A stretch of 64,000 nucleotides of DNA from an uncultured Roseburia sp. (GCA_947573605.1 CANPGM010000001.1:109818-173817), one strand, 5' to 3'; shown: positions 1 through 10,553, counted from the first letter of the stretch. Translations and numbers: made by a program. Notes: generated by a model from the letters alone, not told the origin.

Positions 1-1011
1 GAAGCGCACCGGAATTTTAGCGCTTCTACAAAACTGCAGGAGGCTGATATTTTTGTTATTGCGGTTCCAACGCCGATTGACGAGGACAGGAAAACGGCGG
101 ATCTGGCCGCGCTGAAAGCCGCAGTAAAAAGCGTGGCGTCTGTGATTAGAGAAGGTAATCTTGTGATTGTCGAGTCTACGGTGCCGCCGCTGACAATGAA
201 AAATACCGTGATACCGATTTTTACGGAAAGCGGGGTTGACTGTGGAAAAATATTTCTGGCTCACTGTCCGGAACGCCTGCTGCCGGGAAATGTGGTGAGG
301 GAGATTACTTATAACAACCGTATTATCGGGGGATATACGCCGGAGGCGGCGGAGCTTGCGGCAGATATGTACCGTTTATTTGTAAAAGGAAATATCAGCC
401 TTACAGACGATACGACGGCTGAAATGTGCAAGCTGATGGAAAATACTTACCGCGACGTAAACATTGCGCTGGCGAATGAGTTAAGCGAAGTATGCCTGGC
501 TCTTGGGATTGACGTAGAGGAGGCTATTGATCTTGCGAACCTTCATCCGAGGGTTAATTTACTGAAACCGGGAATCGGCGTGGGCGGGCATTGTCTGCCG
601 ATCGACCCCTGGTTTATACATGAGGTTTCGCCGTATAACAGTACGTTAATTAACACGGCGCGCCACATAAACGACGGCCGTCCGGGAAAGATTGCGGCAA
701 TTATAAGGAAGTATGTATCTTCCGATATCTCGCAGAAATTTATCTTACTGGGACAGACCTATAAACCGGAAACAACGGATATCAGAGAAAGCCCCGCCGC
801 AGAAATATATGAGATTTTAAAAGGGGAGGGGTATTCCGTAACGGCGTACGATAGCGAGGTCGGATCCGGTAAAGCGCTTTTGGAAGAAATCCGCGGCTGT
901 ACGTTTGCTTTTGTTCTGGTGCCGCATAAAAGGATGCTTAAGGAGCTGGAGGAATGTCTGGCGAGGATGAAAGAGACGGGGGAGCAGATTCCTCAGATCA
1001 TTTCGTTTTAA
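1..1011 (+). CDS. wecC: UDP-N-acetyl-D-mannosaminuronate dehydrogenase-like (5' truncated by window edge)
   Basis: Frame 1 is open from base 1 (EAHRNFSASTKLQEADIFVIAVPTPIDEDRK...) into the listed ORF at 133; motifs AVPTPID, ESTVPP, HPRVNLLKPGIGVGGHCLPIDPWF typical of WecC/UDP-sugar dehydrogenases. Confidence 0.88.
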   Translation, partial: EAHRNFSASTKLQEADIFVIAVPTPIDEDRKTADLAALKAAVKSVASVIREGNLVIVESTVPPLTMKNTVIPIFTESGVDCGKIFLAHCPERLLPGNVVREITYNNRIIGGYTPEAAELAADMYRLFVKGNISLTDDTTAEMCKLMENTYRDVNIALANELSEVCLALGIDVEEAIDLANLHPRVNLLKPGIGVGGHCLPIDPWFIHEVSPYNSTLINTARHINDGRPGKIAAIIRKYVSSDISQKFILLGQTYKPETTDIRESPAAEIYEILKGEGYSVTAYDSEVGSGKALLEEIRGCTFAFVLVPHKRMLKELEECLARMKETGEQIPQIISF

Positions 1012-1041
1012 CGCATACCGCGTGGAAAGGCGGAGAATTAC

Positions 1042-2211
1042 ATGGAAGAAATACTGATTGTCGCCAATAATCGTTTTCCGTTATCTTATGCGGCGACGAC
1101 AAGAGTATATATGCTGTGCAGACTGTTTCAATCGCTGGGCTATGAAACGACTGTATTTATTACGAATGTAAATGAAAATAAGCGGTTTCATTTGAAAGAA
1201 GAAAATATTTACTGCAGATGGTTTGCGGATGAGGGGAAGGGCCCGGCACGCTTTTTCAGAGAAAATAAAAGAATGATAAAAGCCGTGCAGAAGAGAAAAA
1301 ACCTCAGATATGTGATTCTGTATCAGGAGATATTATTTCAGACGGCGTCATTAATCAGAACGGCTTCTGAATACGGGTTTGAGGTAATCGCTTATTTTGA
1401 CGAATGGTATGAATGGGGGAAACTCTACGGAAGAAATTTTTTAAGCGAGTATGCGGAGATGGCTTGCATTCGCATTTCCGAGTATTTTACCGCCCGTAAA
1501 ATAAGAAAAAAAATTGTAATCAGCCGGGGATTAAAACGATTTTATAAAAGAGACGACTGCCTGCTGCTGCCAGCATTTGTCGATTTGAGAGAAGGAATAT
1601 GGGAAAAGGAAACTTTTAGCTGCGATGACCGGATTAGAATCTTATACGCGGGCTGGCCGGGGAACAGAGATAATTTAAGACTGCTTGCGGAAGCGGTGGA
1701 TGAACTTCCGGCGGAGAAGAAAAATCGGTTTTTGGTTCGGATTTTTGCATATAAAACGACAGAAGAGGATTTGCGGGCGCATATACCGGATTTTGACAGG
1801 ATTCGGAGAGAAAACAGAGGAATCGTTGAATTTTGTGGAGAAGCAGAGCGGGAACAGATCATCAGGGAGACGAAGAGCGCGGATTTTTCTTATTTGCTTA
1901 GAGAGGACAAATGGACAAATAACGCCGTATTTTCAACGAAAGTAGGGGAAAGCCTGGCGTCGGGCACGCCGATGTTTGCCAACTGCACAAGTGATATCGG
2001 ATATTATATCAAAGACGGGTTTAACGGAGTTTTGATTGATTCCATGTCAAAGGAAGCGGTAAAACGGGGTCTTGATAAAATACTTGGACTGAGTAAAGAA
2101 AAACGTATGAGAATGAGAAAGAACGCGTATGCGACGGCTGAAAAATTTTTTGATTATCGTAAGTATGCGGAACAAACGAAAAAATTTTTAGAACGCAAAC
2201 CGGTACAATAA
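1042..2211 (+). CDS. Glycosyltransferase, GT4/GT1-like
   Basis: 389 aa ORF with GT-B style C-terminal region (KVGESLASGTPMFANCTSDIGYYIKDGFNGVLID). Confidence 0.75.
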   Translation: MEEILIVANNRFPLSYAATTRVYMLCRLFQSLGYETTVFITNVNENKRFHLKEENIYCRWFADEGKGPARFFRENKRMIKAVQKRKNLRYVILYQEILFQTASLIRTASEYGFEVIAYFDEWYEWGKLYGRNFLSEYAEMACIRISEYFTARKIRKKIVISRGLKRFYKRDDCLLLPAFVDLREGIWEKETFSCDDRIRILYAGWPGNRDNLRLLAEAVDELPAEKKNRFLVRIFAYKTTEEDLRAHIPDFDRIRRENRGIVEFCGEAEREQIIRETKSADFSYLLREDKWTNNAVFSTKVGESLASGTPMFANCTSDIGYYIKDGFNGVLIDSMSKEAVKRGLDKILGLSKEKRMRMRKNAYATAEKFFDYRKYAEQTKKFLERKPVQ

Positions 2212-2238
2212 GAGACTGCAAGGAAGGAGTGTTATGCG

Positions 2239-3495
2239 ATGCGGGTAATGTGGATTTGCAATCTTCCGATTCCGCTGACGAAGACGCTGAAGTCGCAGGA
2301 GAGCAAGGCGTTTGGCGGATGGATGACGGCGATGGCAAAGCAGTTATGTGAAAATACAGAAATTGAGCTTGGTATCTGCTATCCGCAGAGCAGGGACAGG
2401 CGTCTTTTAAGAGAAAATCGGGATAAAATCAGGTTTTATGGTTTTTTTGTGCGAAACCGTTTTTTGTATGACGAAAATGCATACCGGGCGCTGAAAAGGA
2501 TTCAAAACAGTTTTCAGCCGGACGTTATACATTTATTTGGCACGGAGTTTCCCCATTGCTTATCCGCGATGAAATTAAATCCTTCCAGAACATTAATCAG
2601 CATTCAGGGATTATTGGGAATTTACGCGCGGCATTATTTCGGAGGGCTGCCTGCATCGCTGGTTCTGCCGAAGTCTTTTTCACTTATGAGAAGAGGCGGA
2701 AGTCCGGTTTACAATGATATGGAAGAGATGAAAAACCGTGGCCGCTATGAAAAAGCGGCGCTGAAACAGGCGCGGTATGTTACGGGACGCACGGACTGGG
2801 ATTACGCATGCGTAAAAAATATAAATCCGAATGCAGCCTATTTTAAATGCAACGAAATATTAAGAGAAAGCTTTTACGGGTGCGACTGGGATTATAAGAA
2901 CTGCAGAAAGTATTCGATTTTTATCAGCCAGGCGGATTATCCGGTGAAAGGGTTTCATATTTTCCTTAAGGCGTTAGCTATTTTAAAAAAGAAATATTCG
3001 GATATAAAGGTCACGGTGGCCGGTACGCCGTTAAATCTGGAAAAACCGGGTAAGGGAACGTATGACAGTTATATCAGGAAACTGATAGAAAAATATCGGC
3101 TGGAGAAAACGATTGTATTTACAGGACTGCTGGACGAAAAACAGATGCGGGATCAATTTTTAAAGACAAATGTGTTTGTCATGCCCTCTCTGATTGAAAA
3201 TTCGCCGAATTCGCTTGGAGAGGCAATGCTTATGGGGGTTCCCTGTGTGGCGGCGAATGTCGGAGGTACGAATAATATGCTGGAGCACGGCGTGGAAGGC
3301 TATCTATATCAGGTAGATGCTGATTACATGATGGCCTATTATATCGAACAGATTTTTGAACATCCGTCTGTCGCTCGGCATTTCTCCGAGCGCGCGAAAA
3401 AAAGGGCGGCAGTTACGCATGACAGAGAAAGAAATGTACGGACGTTGCTGGATATCTATACAAAGATTGAAAATGTCGTTGAGTGCCAGAGATGA
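2239..3495 (+). CDS. Glycosyltransferase family 4 protein
   Basis: GT-B motif FVMPSLIENSPNSLGEAMLMGVPCVAANVGGTNNMLEHGVEGYLY. Confidence 0.88.
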   Translation: MRVMWICNLPIPLTKTLKSQESKAFGGWMTAMAKQLCENTEIELGICYPQSRDRRLLRENRDKIRFYGFFVRNRFLYDENAYRALKRIQNSFQPDVIHLFGTEFPHCLSAMKLNPSRTLISIQGLLGIYARHYFGGLPASLVLPKSFSLMRRGGSPVYNDMEEMKNRGRYEKAALKQARYVTGRTDWDYACVKNINPNAAYFKCNEILRESFYGCDWDYKNCRKYSIFISQADYPVKGFHIFLKALAILKKKYSDIKVTVAGTPLNLEKPGKGTYDSYIRKLIEKYRLEKTIVFTGLLDEKQMRDQFLKTNVFVMPSLIENSPNSLGEAMLMGVPCVAANVGGTNNMLEHGVEGYLYQVDADYMMAYYIEQIFEHPSVARHFSERAKKRAAVTHDRERNVRTLLDIYTKIENVVECQR

Positions 3496-3511
3496 GAGGG
3501 GAGCATATATA

Positions 3512-4393
3512 ATGGAAAGAAATGTAAGCGTAATTATTCCCAGTTACAATCGCGCGCATGTGTTGGAGAAAACGATTCCGTCCTACATACAGGAGGTAAC
3601 GTTAGAAGTTATTATTGTGGACGACGGTTCTGCAGATGAAACGAGAGAACAGGTGAAAAAGCTGCACGAAAAGTTTGGCGTTGTAAAATATGTCGGATTC
3701 AAACAGCATATGGGTCTTCCCCATGCAAAAAACCTCGGGGTAAAGAAAGCAAGCGGCAAATATATTTTTTTCGGAGATGACGACGCGGTATTGTATCAGG
3801 GGACATTGCGTCGGCTGCGCGACGCAATTGAGACTTATCCCGCGGACATTGCAGGGGCAAACGGTTCTTATGCGACGAATCTGTGGCAGACAGTAAATAT
3901 GGATAAGTATATTGCAGAGCAATTTACAGAACCGCTGGATACAGACTGCATCGTAGATTTTAATTGCGGGAAATTTAAATACAATTTTAAGGTGGAGAAG
4001 GTAACAGAAGGCCTTTATATAATGGCCTCTTTTATGATAAAAGCGGAACTTGCAAAAAAATCAAAGTATGATACGGGATATATTGGAACAGGAGCAAGAG
4101 AGGATATGGATTATCTTCTGCGGCATGCGAAGAAGGGAAGAAGAATGGTGTATGTACCGGATACTTATGAGGTCGATCTCCCGCGTAACTATACGGAGGG
4201 GGGAGGATGCCACGGTATGAGTCAGTGGAAATACTGTTATTATGCGATTCGAAATAGTATTTATTTTCTTAACAGACATTATGTTTATTTAAAGAAAGAA
4301 GGTTACATATCGGTTACAAAAGCAGAAGCTATGTGGAATTATTGCAGACAGTATTTCTATTTATTGTGGCTGAATCTGAAAAATAATATTTAG
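3512..4393 (+). CDS. Glycosyltransferase family 2
   Basis: MERNVSVIIPSYNRAHVLEKTIPSYIQE...VIIVDDGSADET, GT-A fold with DDD; start reassigned to internal ATG at 3512. Confidence 0.87.
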   Translation: MERNVSVIIPSYNRAHVLEKTIPSYIQEVTLEVIIVDDGSADETREQVKKLHEKFGVVKYVGFKQHMGLPHAKNLGVKKASGKYIFFGDDDAVLYQGTLRRLRDAIETYPADIAGANGSYATNLWQTVNMDKYIAEQFTEPLDTDCIVDFNCGKFKYNFKVEKVTEGLYIMASFMIKAELAKKSKYDTGYIGTGAREDMDYLLRHAKKGRRMVYVPDTYEVDLPRNYTEGGGCHGMSQWKYCYYAIRNSIYFLNRHYVYLKKEGYISVTKAEAMWNYCRQYFYLLWLNLKNNI

Positions 4394-4407
4394 CAGGGAG
4401 GAAATAA

Positions 4408-5424
4408 ATGCTATTTATCAGCGTAATTATTCCCGTATTTAACAGAAGGAAATATATTCGCAGGTGTATTGACAGCATTTTAAAGCAATCGTTTACGGAC
4501 TATGAAGTGATTGTTGTGGACGATGGGTCATATGACGGAACAGGAAAGATATGCGGCGAGTATGCACGAAAATTTGAAAAAGTCAAAGTGATCCATCAGC
4601 AAAACGGAGGCGTATCAAAAGCGCGCAACAGAGGAATTGCGGCTGCAGAAGGGAAATATATTACATTTATAGATAGCGACGACTACATTTTACCCGATTA
4701 TCTTCAGAAGATAAAGGATGCGCATGACAGGTACGGAGATGAATTTTTATACTGCACTTCTTTTCAGGTGCATACGGAAGATGGAATCAGATATTATCAG
4801 CACAGAAAAACGGCTGATTATACGATAATAAAAGGGAATTTATTCTCTAAACTGATTGCAGAAGGGTTATTTAACACGGTAATAAATAAAGTTTATTGTT
4901 TAAAACCAGTCAGGGAAAACCTGATAAAATTTCCGGAGGACGTATCGTTAGGAGAAGATTTGATCTTTAATCTGCGTTATTTGGACAAACAGAAAGAAAT
5001 ACAATTTTTACTTTTAAATAGAAATTATTATCATCAGTGGAGGAAGAAGAGAAATTCATCTCTGGAAAGTGACTGGCGGAATAATTATTTTGAAATACAA
5101 AAGCTCCTTTTAGAGGAAAAAATCAAGTATTTCAATAAATGGGTTGACGAGGGGAAAATTCCGTCAGATATGAAAAGCAATTTTTCCGCGTGGTATTTTA
5201 TCTGTATCAGAGAGAGCGTAGAACATTATTTCACATATTTAAGAAAAAAAGGGCCTGTCCAAATAACCAGGCAAATATGGAAAATCAGGCGTTCTCCTGA
5301 ATTTATGAAGTGCGTACAGTTAAACGGAGCAAAAAAAGGCTTGCTTTTCAGGATTTTATATGATGTATATAAAAAGCAGCGGCAGGAAGCCGGGATGAGA
5401 AAGAGGCGTGATCATAGAAAATGA
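4408..5424 (+). CDS. Glycosyltransferase family 2
   Basis: ISVIIPVFNRRKYIRRCIDSILKQSFTDYEVIVVDDGSYDGT; DSDDY motif. Confidence 0.9.
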   Translation: MLFISVIIPVFNRRKYIRRCIDSILKQSFTDYEVIVVDDGSYDGTGKICGEYARKFEKVKVIHQQNGGVSKARNRGIAAAEGKYITFIDSDDYILPDYLQKIKDAHDRYGDEFLYCTSFQVHTEDGIRYYQHRKTADYTIIKGNLFSKLIAEGLFNTVINKVYCLKPVRENLIKFPEDVSLGEDLIFNLRYLDKQKEIQFLLLNRNYYHQWRKKRNSSLESDWRNNYFEIQKLLLEEKIKYFNKWVDEGKIPSDMKSNFSAWYFICIRESVEHYFTYLRKKGPVQITRQIWKIRRSPEFMKCVQLNGAKKGLLFRILYDVYKKQRQEAGMRKRRDHRK

Positions 5425-6062
5425 AAATATTGGCAGTTGGAGCACATTTGGACGATATAGAATTAGCCTGCGGAGGAACTCTGGCAAAGGCAATTGCAAA
5501 AGGGCATGACGTGAAAATGATTGTAATGAGTAAGTCCGGTTATACAAATTATGATGGAAGAGTCGTGCGGACGGAGGATGCGGCAGTAGAAGAAGGAATG
5601 CGTGCTGCGCAGGTGCTGGGGGTGAAAGATATAGAAATTCTGGATTATGATACGAAGGATATTCCGTATCACTCATCGGTCATAGAAACCCTTGACCACA
5701 AAATACAGGAATACAGGCCGGATATTATATTTACGCATTGGATCTTTGACACGCATCAGGCGCATGAAGGCGTTGCAAAGTCAACAATCACGGCTGCACG
5801 CAGACACAATAATGTATATATGTATGAGCCGATTTATCCGGCGGGACGTTCCTATATGGGCTTCCGCCCTCAGATGTATATTGATATTGACGGATATGAG
5901 GAGCAGAAGCTGGAGGCATTGAAAATGCATAAAACGGAATATGAAAAGTTTGGAAATCAGTGGATTGAGGGAACGAAAGCAAGAGCTGCTTACAGAGGCT
6001 ATGAAATGGGAAAAAAATACGCGGAGGCATTTGAAATTGTAAGGTGTGAGCTGAACCTGTAA
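5421..6062 (+). CDS. PIG-L/LmbE family deacetylase
   Basis: MKILAVGAHLDDIELACGGTLAKAIAKGHDV (AHxDD motif); overlaps upstream stop (ATGA). Confidence 0.88.
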   Translation: MKILAVGAHLDDIELACGGTLAKAIAKGHDVKMIVMSKSGYTNYDGRVVRTEDAAVEEGMRAAQVLGVKDIEILDYDTKDIPYHSSVIETLDHKIQEYRPDIIFTHWIFDTHQAHEGVAKSTITAARRHNNVYMYEPIYPAGRSYMGFRPQMYIDIDGYEEQKLEALKMHKTEYEKFGNQWIEGTKARAAYRGYEMGKKYAEAFEIVRCELNL

Positions 6063-6103
6063 ATCTTATTATTAATATGTGATTTATGTTAAGGAGATAT
6101 AGG

Positions 6104-6829
6104 ATGGTTGTTACAATACATCAGCCGGAACATCTGCCGTGGCTAGGCTTTTTTAATAAAATGGCGAATGCGGATGAGATCATTATTCTGGATAACGTTC
6201 AATATCGGAAAAGATATTTTCAAAACAGAAATAAGATTCTGGTAAACGGAAGGGAAAAATATATCGGCGTTCCGGTAAAGCTTGACCATTATCGGGAAAA
6301 AACAATTGCCGATATGGAAATTTACAGGGATGAAGACGTACCCTGGAAAAATAAATATTTAAAAACAATTGAGTATCATTACAGGCAGCATCCGTATTTT
6401 CACGAATATTATCCGTTTTTTGAGAATTTGGTCAGTAAACGGGCAGAGAGCCTTTATGATTTCAATATGGAGATCATCGTTTATTTTTCCAGAGAGCTGA
6501 AAATTGATACAAAGATAATAAAGGCGTCTGATTTATCACCTGTAGGAAGTAAATCGGATTTGATTCTGGATCTTTCAAAACGGGCTGGAGCGAATGTCTA
6601 TTTATCCGGACCGTCAGGCCGTGATTACATGGAGTTAAGTAAGTACAAAGAGGAGAAGGTTGAGGTCTGGTTCAATGATTTCAAACACCCCCAGTATGTA
6701 CAGAAGGGAACGGAGGAATTTGTTTCGCATTTATCGGTATTGGACTTATTGATGAATGTTGGCTCAGAGCAGGCCAGAGAAATTATTCAAAGCGGAACGG
6801 TAATAACAAGGGAGGGAAATTATGAATAA
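6104..6829 (+). CDS. WbqC-like family protein
   Basis: MVVTIHQPEHLPWLGFFNKMANADEIIILDNVQYRKRYFQNRNKI matches WbqC family signature; AAGGAGAT RBS before ATG 6104. Confidence 0.85.
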   Translation: MVVTIHQPEHLPWLGFFNKMANADEIIILDNVQYRKRYFQNRNKILVNGREKYIGVPVKLDHYREKTIADMEIYRDEDVPWKNKYLKTIEYHYRQHPYFHEYYPFFENLVSKRAESLYDFNMEIIVYFSRELKIDTKIIKASDLSPVGSKSDLILDLSKRAGANVYLSGPSGRDYMELSKYKEEKVEVWFNDFKHPQYVQKGTEEFVSHLSVLDLLMNVGSEQAREIIQSGTVITREGNYE

Positions 6830-7475
6830 CAATTTAGAAACCGTTTGGGAACCGAAGAGCGAGAATGTAATAAGAGATATGCTGGAATTAAAAGAGAAAT
6901 ATGGAATCGGTGAATTTCGTGCGATTGAATTGTTTGGCGGCGACGGGCATACGCTGTCAAATAAAATGGCGGAACAGTGCATATCTTTTATCGGTTATGA
7001 CATTAACCCGGAAAAAGAGGAGGGATTTAAGCAGAATGTTGTAAACGGCGAATTCAGGTGCGGGGATTCAGTGAAATTAATGATGACGATGAAGGCGGGA
7101 GAGATCGGTACCTTTAATTTGATCAGTACGGATGATCCGATCTGTATTTATGGGGAGGATTACTGCGAGCATTTTGAGATATTGAATTATGTACACAAGC
7201 TGCTTGAAAAAGGCGAGAAAGTATTGTGTGTGTTCCCTGTCGTGCCGAAACCATATAATACGGATAAAGAGGAAAACGGCGCATGGATGAAACGCAGAGA
7301 GCAGTTTTACAGAACGATGGAAATAAACCTTGACCTTGAAAAGATATTTGCTATATATGACGAGCTTTTTGAAAGTCAAAATCTGCAGATTTTTGAACGT
7401 AAATATACATGCCGGGAGTACAGAAATGGGGTTGACTGGATGTATGAATTCATGTATGTGCTGGAAAAGAAATAA
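6822..7475 (+). CDS. SAM-dependent methyltransferase-like protein
   Basis: AIELFGGDGHTLSNKM...FIGYDINPEKEEGF (motif I-like) and FNLISTDDP; overlaps the upstream gene. Confidence 0.5.
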   Translation: MNNNLETVWEPKSENVIRDMLELKEKYGIGEFRAIELFGGDGHTLSNKMAEQCISFIGYDINPEKEEGFKQNVVNGEFRCGDSVKLMMTMKAGEIGTFNLISTDDPICIYGEDYCEHFEILNYVHKLLEKGEKVLCVFPVVPKPYNTDKEENGAWMKRREQFYRTMEINLDLEKIFAIYDELFESQNLQIFERKYTCREYRNGVDWMYEFMYVLEKK

Positions 7476-7507
7476 CGAAATAGGAATAGATATGGAGGTA
7501 AAATAGT

Positions 7508-7984
7508 ATGAAAAAAGGGATGGCAGCAGTTCTTTCCGCAATAACGGGAGGCGCTCTGGCTTCGGCTTCCGTGTATAACGTAATGAATAAAGAAATTAAG
7601 AAAGAAAAAATGCTGGACGGAAAAAACGAGGCAATTTTAAAAGCTTATTCCAGATGGGTGACGCTTAAACAGGAAGGAAAATCGATAGCCGAATATTTAA
7701 AGGAAAACGGTTATAGAAAGGTCGCCATCTATGGAATGCATTATCTGGGTGAAAATCTGTACAACGAATTAAAAAATACGGATATTGAAATAAAGTATGC
7801 AATTGACAGAAATGCGGCTAATATTACAAGCAGCATTCCCGTATATACACCGGACGAGGCGTTAGAGGAGGTAGATGCAGTAATCGTAACGGCATTCTAT
7901 TTTTACGCTGACATTGAAGGACAGCTTGGCAATTATCTGGATTGCCCAATTCTTTCCCTGGAAGATATTTTATTTGAAATGTAG
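7508..7984 (+). CDS. Small membrane-anchored protein with Rossmann-like 'VAIYGMHYLGENLY' domain
   Basis: N-terminal hydrophobic segment (MAAVLSAITGGALASASVY) then GxxYxGExLY domain; paralogous with CDS at 14325. Confidence 0.6.
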   Translation: MKKGMAAVLSAITGGALASASVYNVMNKEIKKEKMLDGKNEAILKAYSRWVTLKQEGKSIAEYLKENGYRKVAIYGMHYLGENLYNELKNTDIEIKYAIDRNAANITSSIPVYTPDEALEEVDAVIVTAFYFYADIEGQLGNYLDCPILSLEDILFEM

Positions 7985-8075
7985 CAACAGTCCCAAATGA
8001 ATACGTCGGGAGTAAGAATGTGTGGAATGCATGGAGTCGGTAACAGGAAGCAGAGCAATGGGAGGTTTGTAATCG

Positions 8076-9221
8076 TTGAAAGGGAACGCAGCGGTTGTAA
8101 TTCCGTATTATCACAGTAATCTATCGGAATTTGAACAGATATCTTTTCAAAACTGTCTGAATGTTTTAAAAAATTATCCGATTATACTTGTTGTTCCGGC
8201 AGGGATGCCTGCCGAAAATTATCCGTTGGCGGCAGGGCTGCTGTATGTACAGGTGCCTGACGTATGGCTGGACAGTGTGGCATCGTATAATAGAATGATG
8301 TTGTCGGAAGAGTTCTATCAGCGGTTTATACAATATGAATATATACTGATCTTTCAGTTGGACGCGTTTGTTTTTTCCGATTCTCTGGATGCGTTTATTG
8401 GCTCTGGATATGATTATATCGGCGCGCCCTGGCTGAAGGGATGGCCGTATCTGAAGAATTTGGAAAAAGGCGTATGGCATGTCGGCAACGGGGGCTTTTC
8501 TCTTAGAAAAGTCTCTTCGTTTCTAAATGTATTGAGAGAACAACAAGTCAATTGGAAAGAAGGGCACGAAGATCTTTTCTGGGCCAGCCGGGATTCGGAG
8601 GAGTTTCATGTTGCTCCAATGGAGATTGCGCTCGCGTTTGCTTTTGAGCAGGATGTGCGTCAATGCTTTGCGATGAATCATAACAGACTGCCGTTCGGCT
8701 GTCATGCGTGGGAGAAATATGATTTTGATTTCTGGCGGCCGGAATTAGAGAAAAATGGTTATTATATATTGTCTCAAACCGCGGCGCAGATTGATAAAGA
8801 AAATAATTACAGGAAACCAGGCCGTCATTATCTGGAAGCGGAGGGCGCATCTGTTGTGTCCTGCCTGAGTGAATTATCCGGGAAAAAAGAACCTCTGTTC
8901 TGTATTTTCGGAACGGGAACAAAAGGAAGCGAATGCGGATGGCTTCTGCGCCATGCCGGTATTTTAAACGTAAAGTATCTGGATAATAATCCGAATATAT
9001 GGGGAAACAGGCGATGGGGCATTACAATTGAATCCCCTGTATGTTTAAAAGAGGCAGACAGAGAAAATATTTTTATCATTATAGCTGTAAACCTGAAAAA
9101 AAATGAGACGGATATCAGGAGGCAGCTGGAGGCATGGGGGTATCTTTCAAATAGGGATGTCATTTCTTATCATGATTTTACAGAGAGTCTTATCTCTGCG
9201 ATACAGGTCGATAAAGTGTGA
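8076..9221 (+). CDS. DUF5672-like glycosyltransferase with C-terminal Rossmann-like module
   Basis: TTG start with GGGAGG RBS; 'YEYILIFQLDAFVFSDSLDAFIGSGYDYIGAPW', 'VGNGGFSLRK'; C-terminus FCIFGTGTKGSECGWLL. Confidence 0.75.
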   Translation: MKGNAAVVIPYYHSNLSEFEQISFQNCLNVLKNYPIILVVPAGMPAENYPLAAGLLYVQVPDVWLDSVASYNRMMLSEEFYQRFIQYEYILIFQLDAFVFSDSLDAFIGSGYDYIGAPWLKGWPYLKNLEKGVWHVGNGGFSLRKVSSFLNVLREQQVNWKEGHEDLFWASRDSEEFHVAPMEIALAFAFEQDVRQCFAMNHNRLPFGCHAWEKYDFDFWRPELEKNGYYILSQTAAQIDKENNYRKPGRHYLEAEGASVVSCLSELSGKKEPLFCIFGTGTKGSECGWLLRHAGILNVKYLDNNPNIWGNRRWGITIESPVCLKEADRENIFIIIAVNLKKNETDIRRQLEAWGYLSNRDVISYHDFTESLISAIQVDKV

Positions 9222-9261
9222 GAAGAACTTCTAATGCTCGCATCAGGGAACGCTTTGCAGG

Positions 9262-9283
9262 GAGTGCGAAGCACTCTTTTTAT
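9262..9283 (+). terminator. Intra-cluster intrinsic terminator
   Basis: GAGTGC-GAA-GCACTC followed by TTTTTATT. Confidence 0.65.
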
Positions 9284-9323
9284 TATAGATTGTTTGTGCC
9301 GCTGCACAAAGATGGGATTGAAT

Positions 9324-10553
9324 ATGAAAATAGCTGTGATAATTTTCACATATAACAGAAGCTTTCATACCGAACAGGTATTACATGCATTGAGGGAAAA
9401 TGATTTACTTCCGGAAAAGCTTTTTATTTTTCAGGATGGATTAAAATGCGAGGAGCACAGGACGGAATGGGAAAAGGTAAAGACTATTATTCGTTCGGTA
9501 GACTGGTGTGATAATGAGGTAATTGAAAAGAATGAAAATCTGGGGCTTGCAGATTCTATTGTTACGGGAATCAATTATGTAATGAAAGAATATGAGGCAG
9601 TAATTGTATTGGAGGACGACTGTGTCACTCATCCGAAGTTTATGCGTTTTATTACGGATGCGTTGGAGAAATACAGAGAAAATAAACAAGTCTTTCAGGT
9701 AAGCGGCTATGTCTGGCCGGCGGAGGTTCTGCCAAACGGAACGGACGCGTATTTTACCGGAAGGGCGTCTTCCTGGGGATGGGCGACATGGAGAGACAGA
9801 TGGCTTTTATATAAGCAGGATTATCGAATGCTTTCCAGGATTAAGCAGGAAGAACGGCTGGCGCGGCAGCTCTCTGTCTGGGGAGAGGATTTAGAAAGCT
9901 TTTTGTATGGGAACGTATCGGGAAAAATTAATTCGTGGCTGGTTTTCTGGGCGCTGCTAATCATTGAGAAAGAGGGATATTGCTTAAATCCATATGAATC
10001 CCTTGTTGAAAATATTGGTTTTGACGGTACGGGGGTTCATTGCGGAAGCGGTAAATTACATACAAGGCTTCGGCCGAAAAATAATATGAAGGATTTTACA
10101 CTGCCGGATAAAGTGGAATTTCCGTCCGGCTATGAACGTTCTTACAGGGACTATTTTGTGTGGACGTCAGCGGAAAAAAAGCTTTCCTGCTATAATAACA
10201 TTTTGCTGAAATGGCTTTCTCTGCGGCAGGAGGGAAAACAGATTGCAGACTATTTTACTCAGCATAAAATAGAAAAAATTGCCGTATGGGGAAGAGGAAG
10301 TCTCTGTGAGCGTTTACTGCGGGAACTGAAGGGAAAGACAGAGATTGTGGCCATTGTTGAAAGTAAAACAAGCGGCGAGCCTTTTTGCGGGATTCCTGCA
10401 GTGGAACTGTCTTCCCTGCCCCAAAAGGTACAGATGATTGTTGTGATACCGGCTTATGATTTTGAAAAAATCACAAAAAGGGCGCAGGAAGAATCGCAAT
10501 GCAAACTGATTGCTTTGGATAGGTTGTTAGAAGAAATGTCCGCGGGGATATAG
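9324..10553 (+). CDS. Glycosyltransferase family 2-like with C-terminal Rossmann-like module
   Basis: MKIAVIIFTYNRSFHTEQVLHAL...VIVLEDDCVTHPKF; C-terminal WLSLRQEGKQIADYFTQHKIEKIAVWGRGSLCERLL. Confidence 0.78.
   Translation: MKIAVIIFTYNRSFHTEQVLHALRENDLLPEKLFIFQDGLKCEEHRTEWEKVKTIIRSVDWCDNEVIEKNENLGLADSIVTGINYVMKEYEAVIVLEDDCVTHPKFMRFITDALEKYRENKQVFQVSGYVWPAEVLPNGTDAYFTGRASSWGWATWRDRWLLYKQDYRMLSRIKQEERLARQLSVWGEDLESFLYGNVSGKINSWLVFWALLIIEKEGYCLNPYESLVENIGFDGTGVHCGSGKLHTRLRPKNNMKDFTLPDKVEFPSGYERSYRDYFVWTSAEKKLSCYNNILLKWLSLRQEGKQIADYFTQHKIEKIAVWGRGSLCERLLRELKGKTEIVAIVESKTSGEPFCGIPAVELSSLPQKVQMIVVIPAYDFEKITKRAQEESQCKLIALDRLLEEMSAGI

Noticed and set aside
1542-1862. Minus-strand ORFs across the glycan cluster (e.g. 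1542-1862, 8166-8480, 8548-8922)
   Set aside because: All lie opposite well-supported glycosyltransferase genes, with no RBS or motif support.
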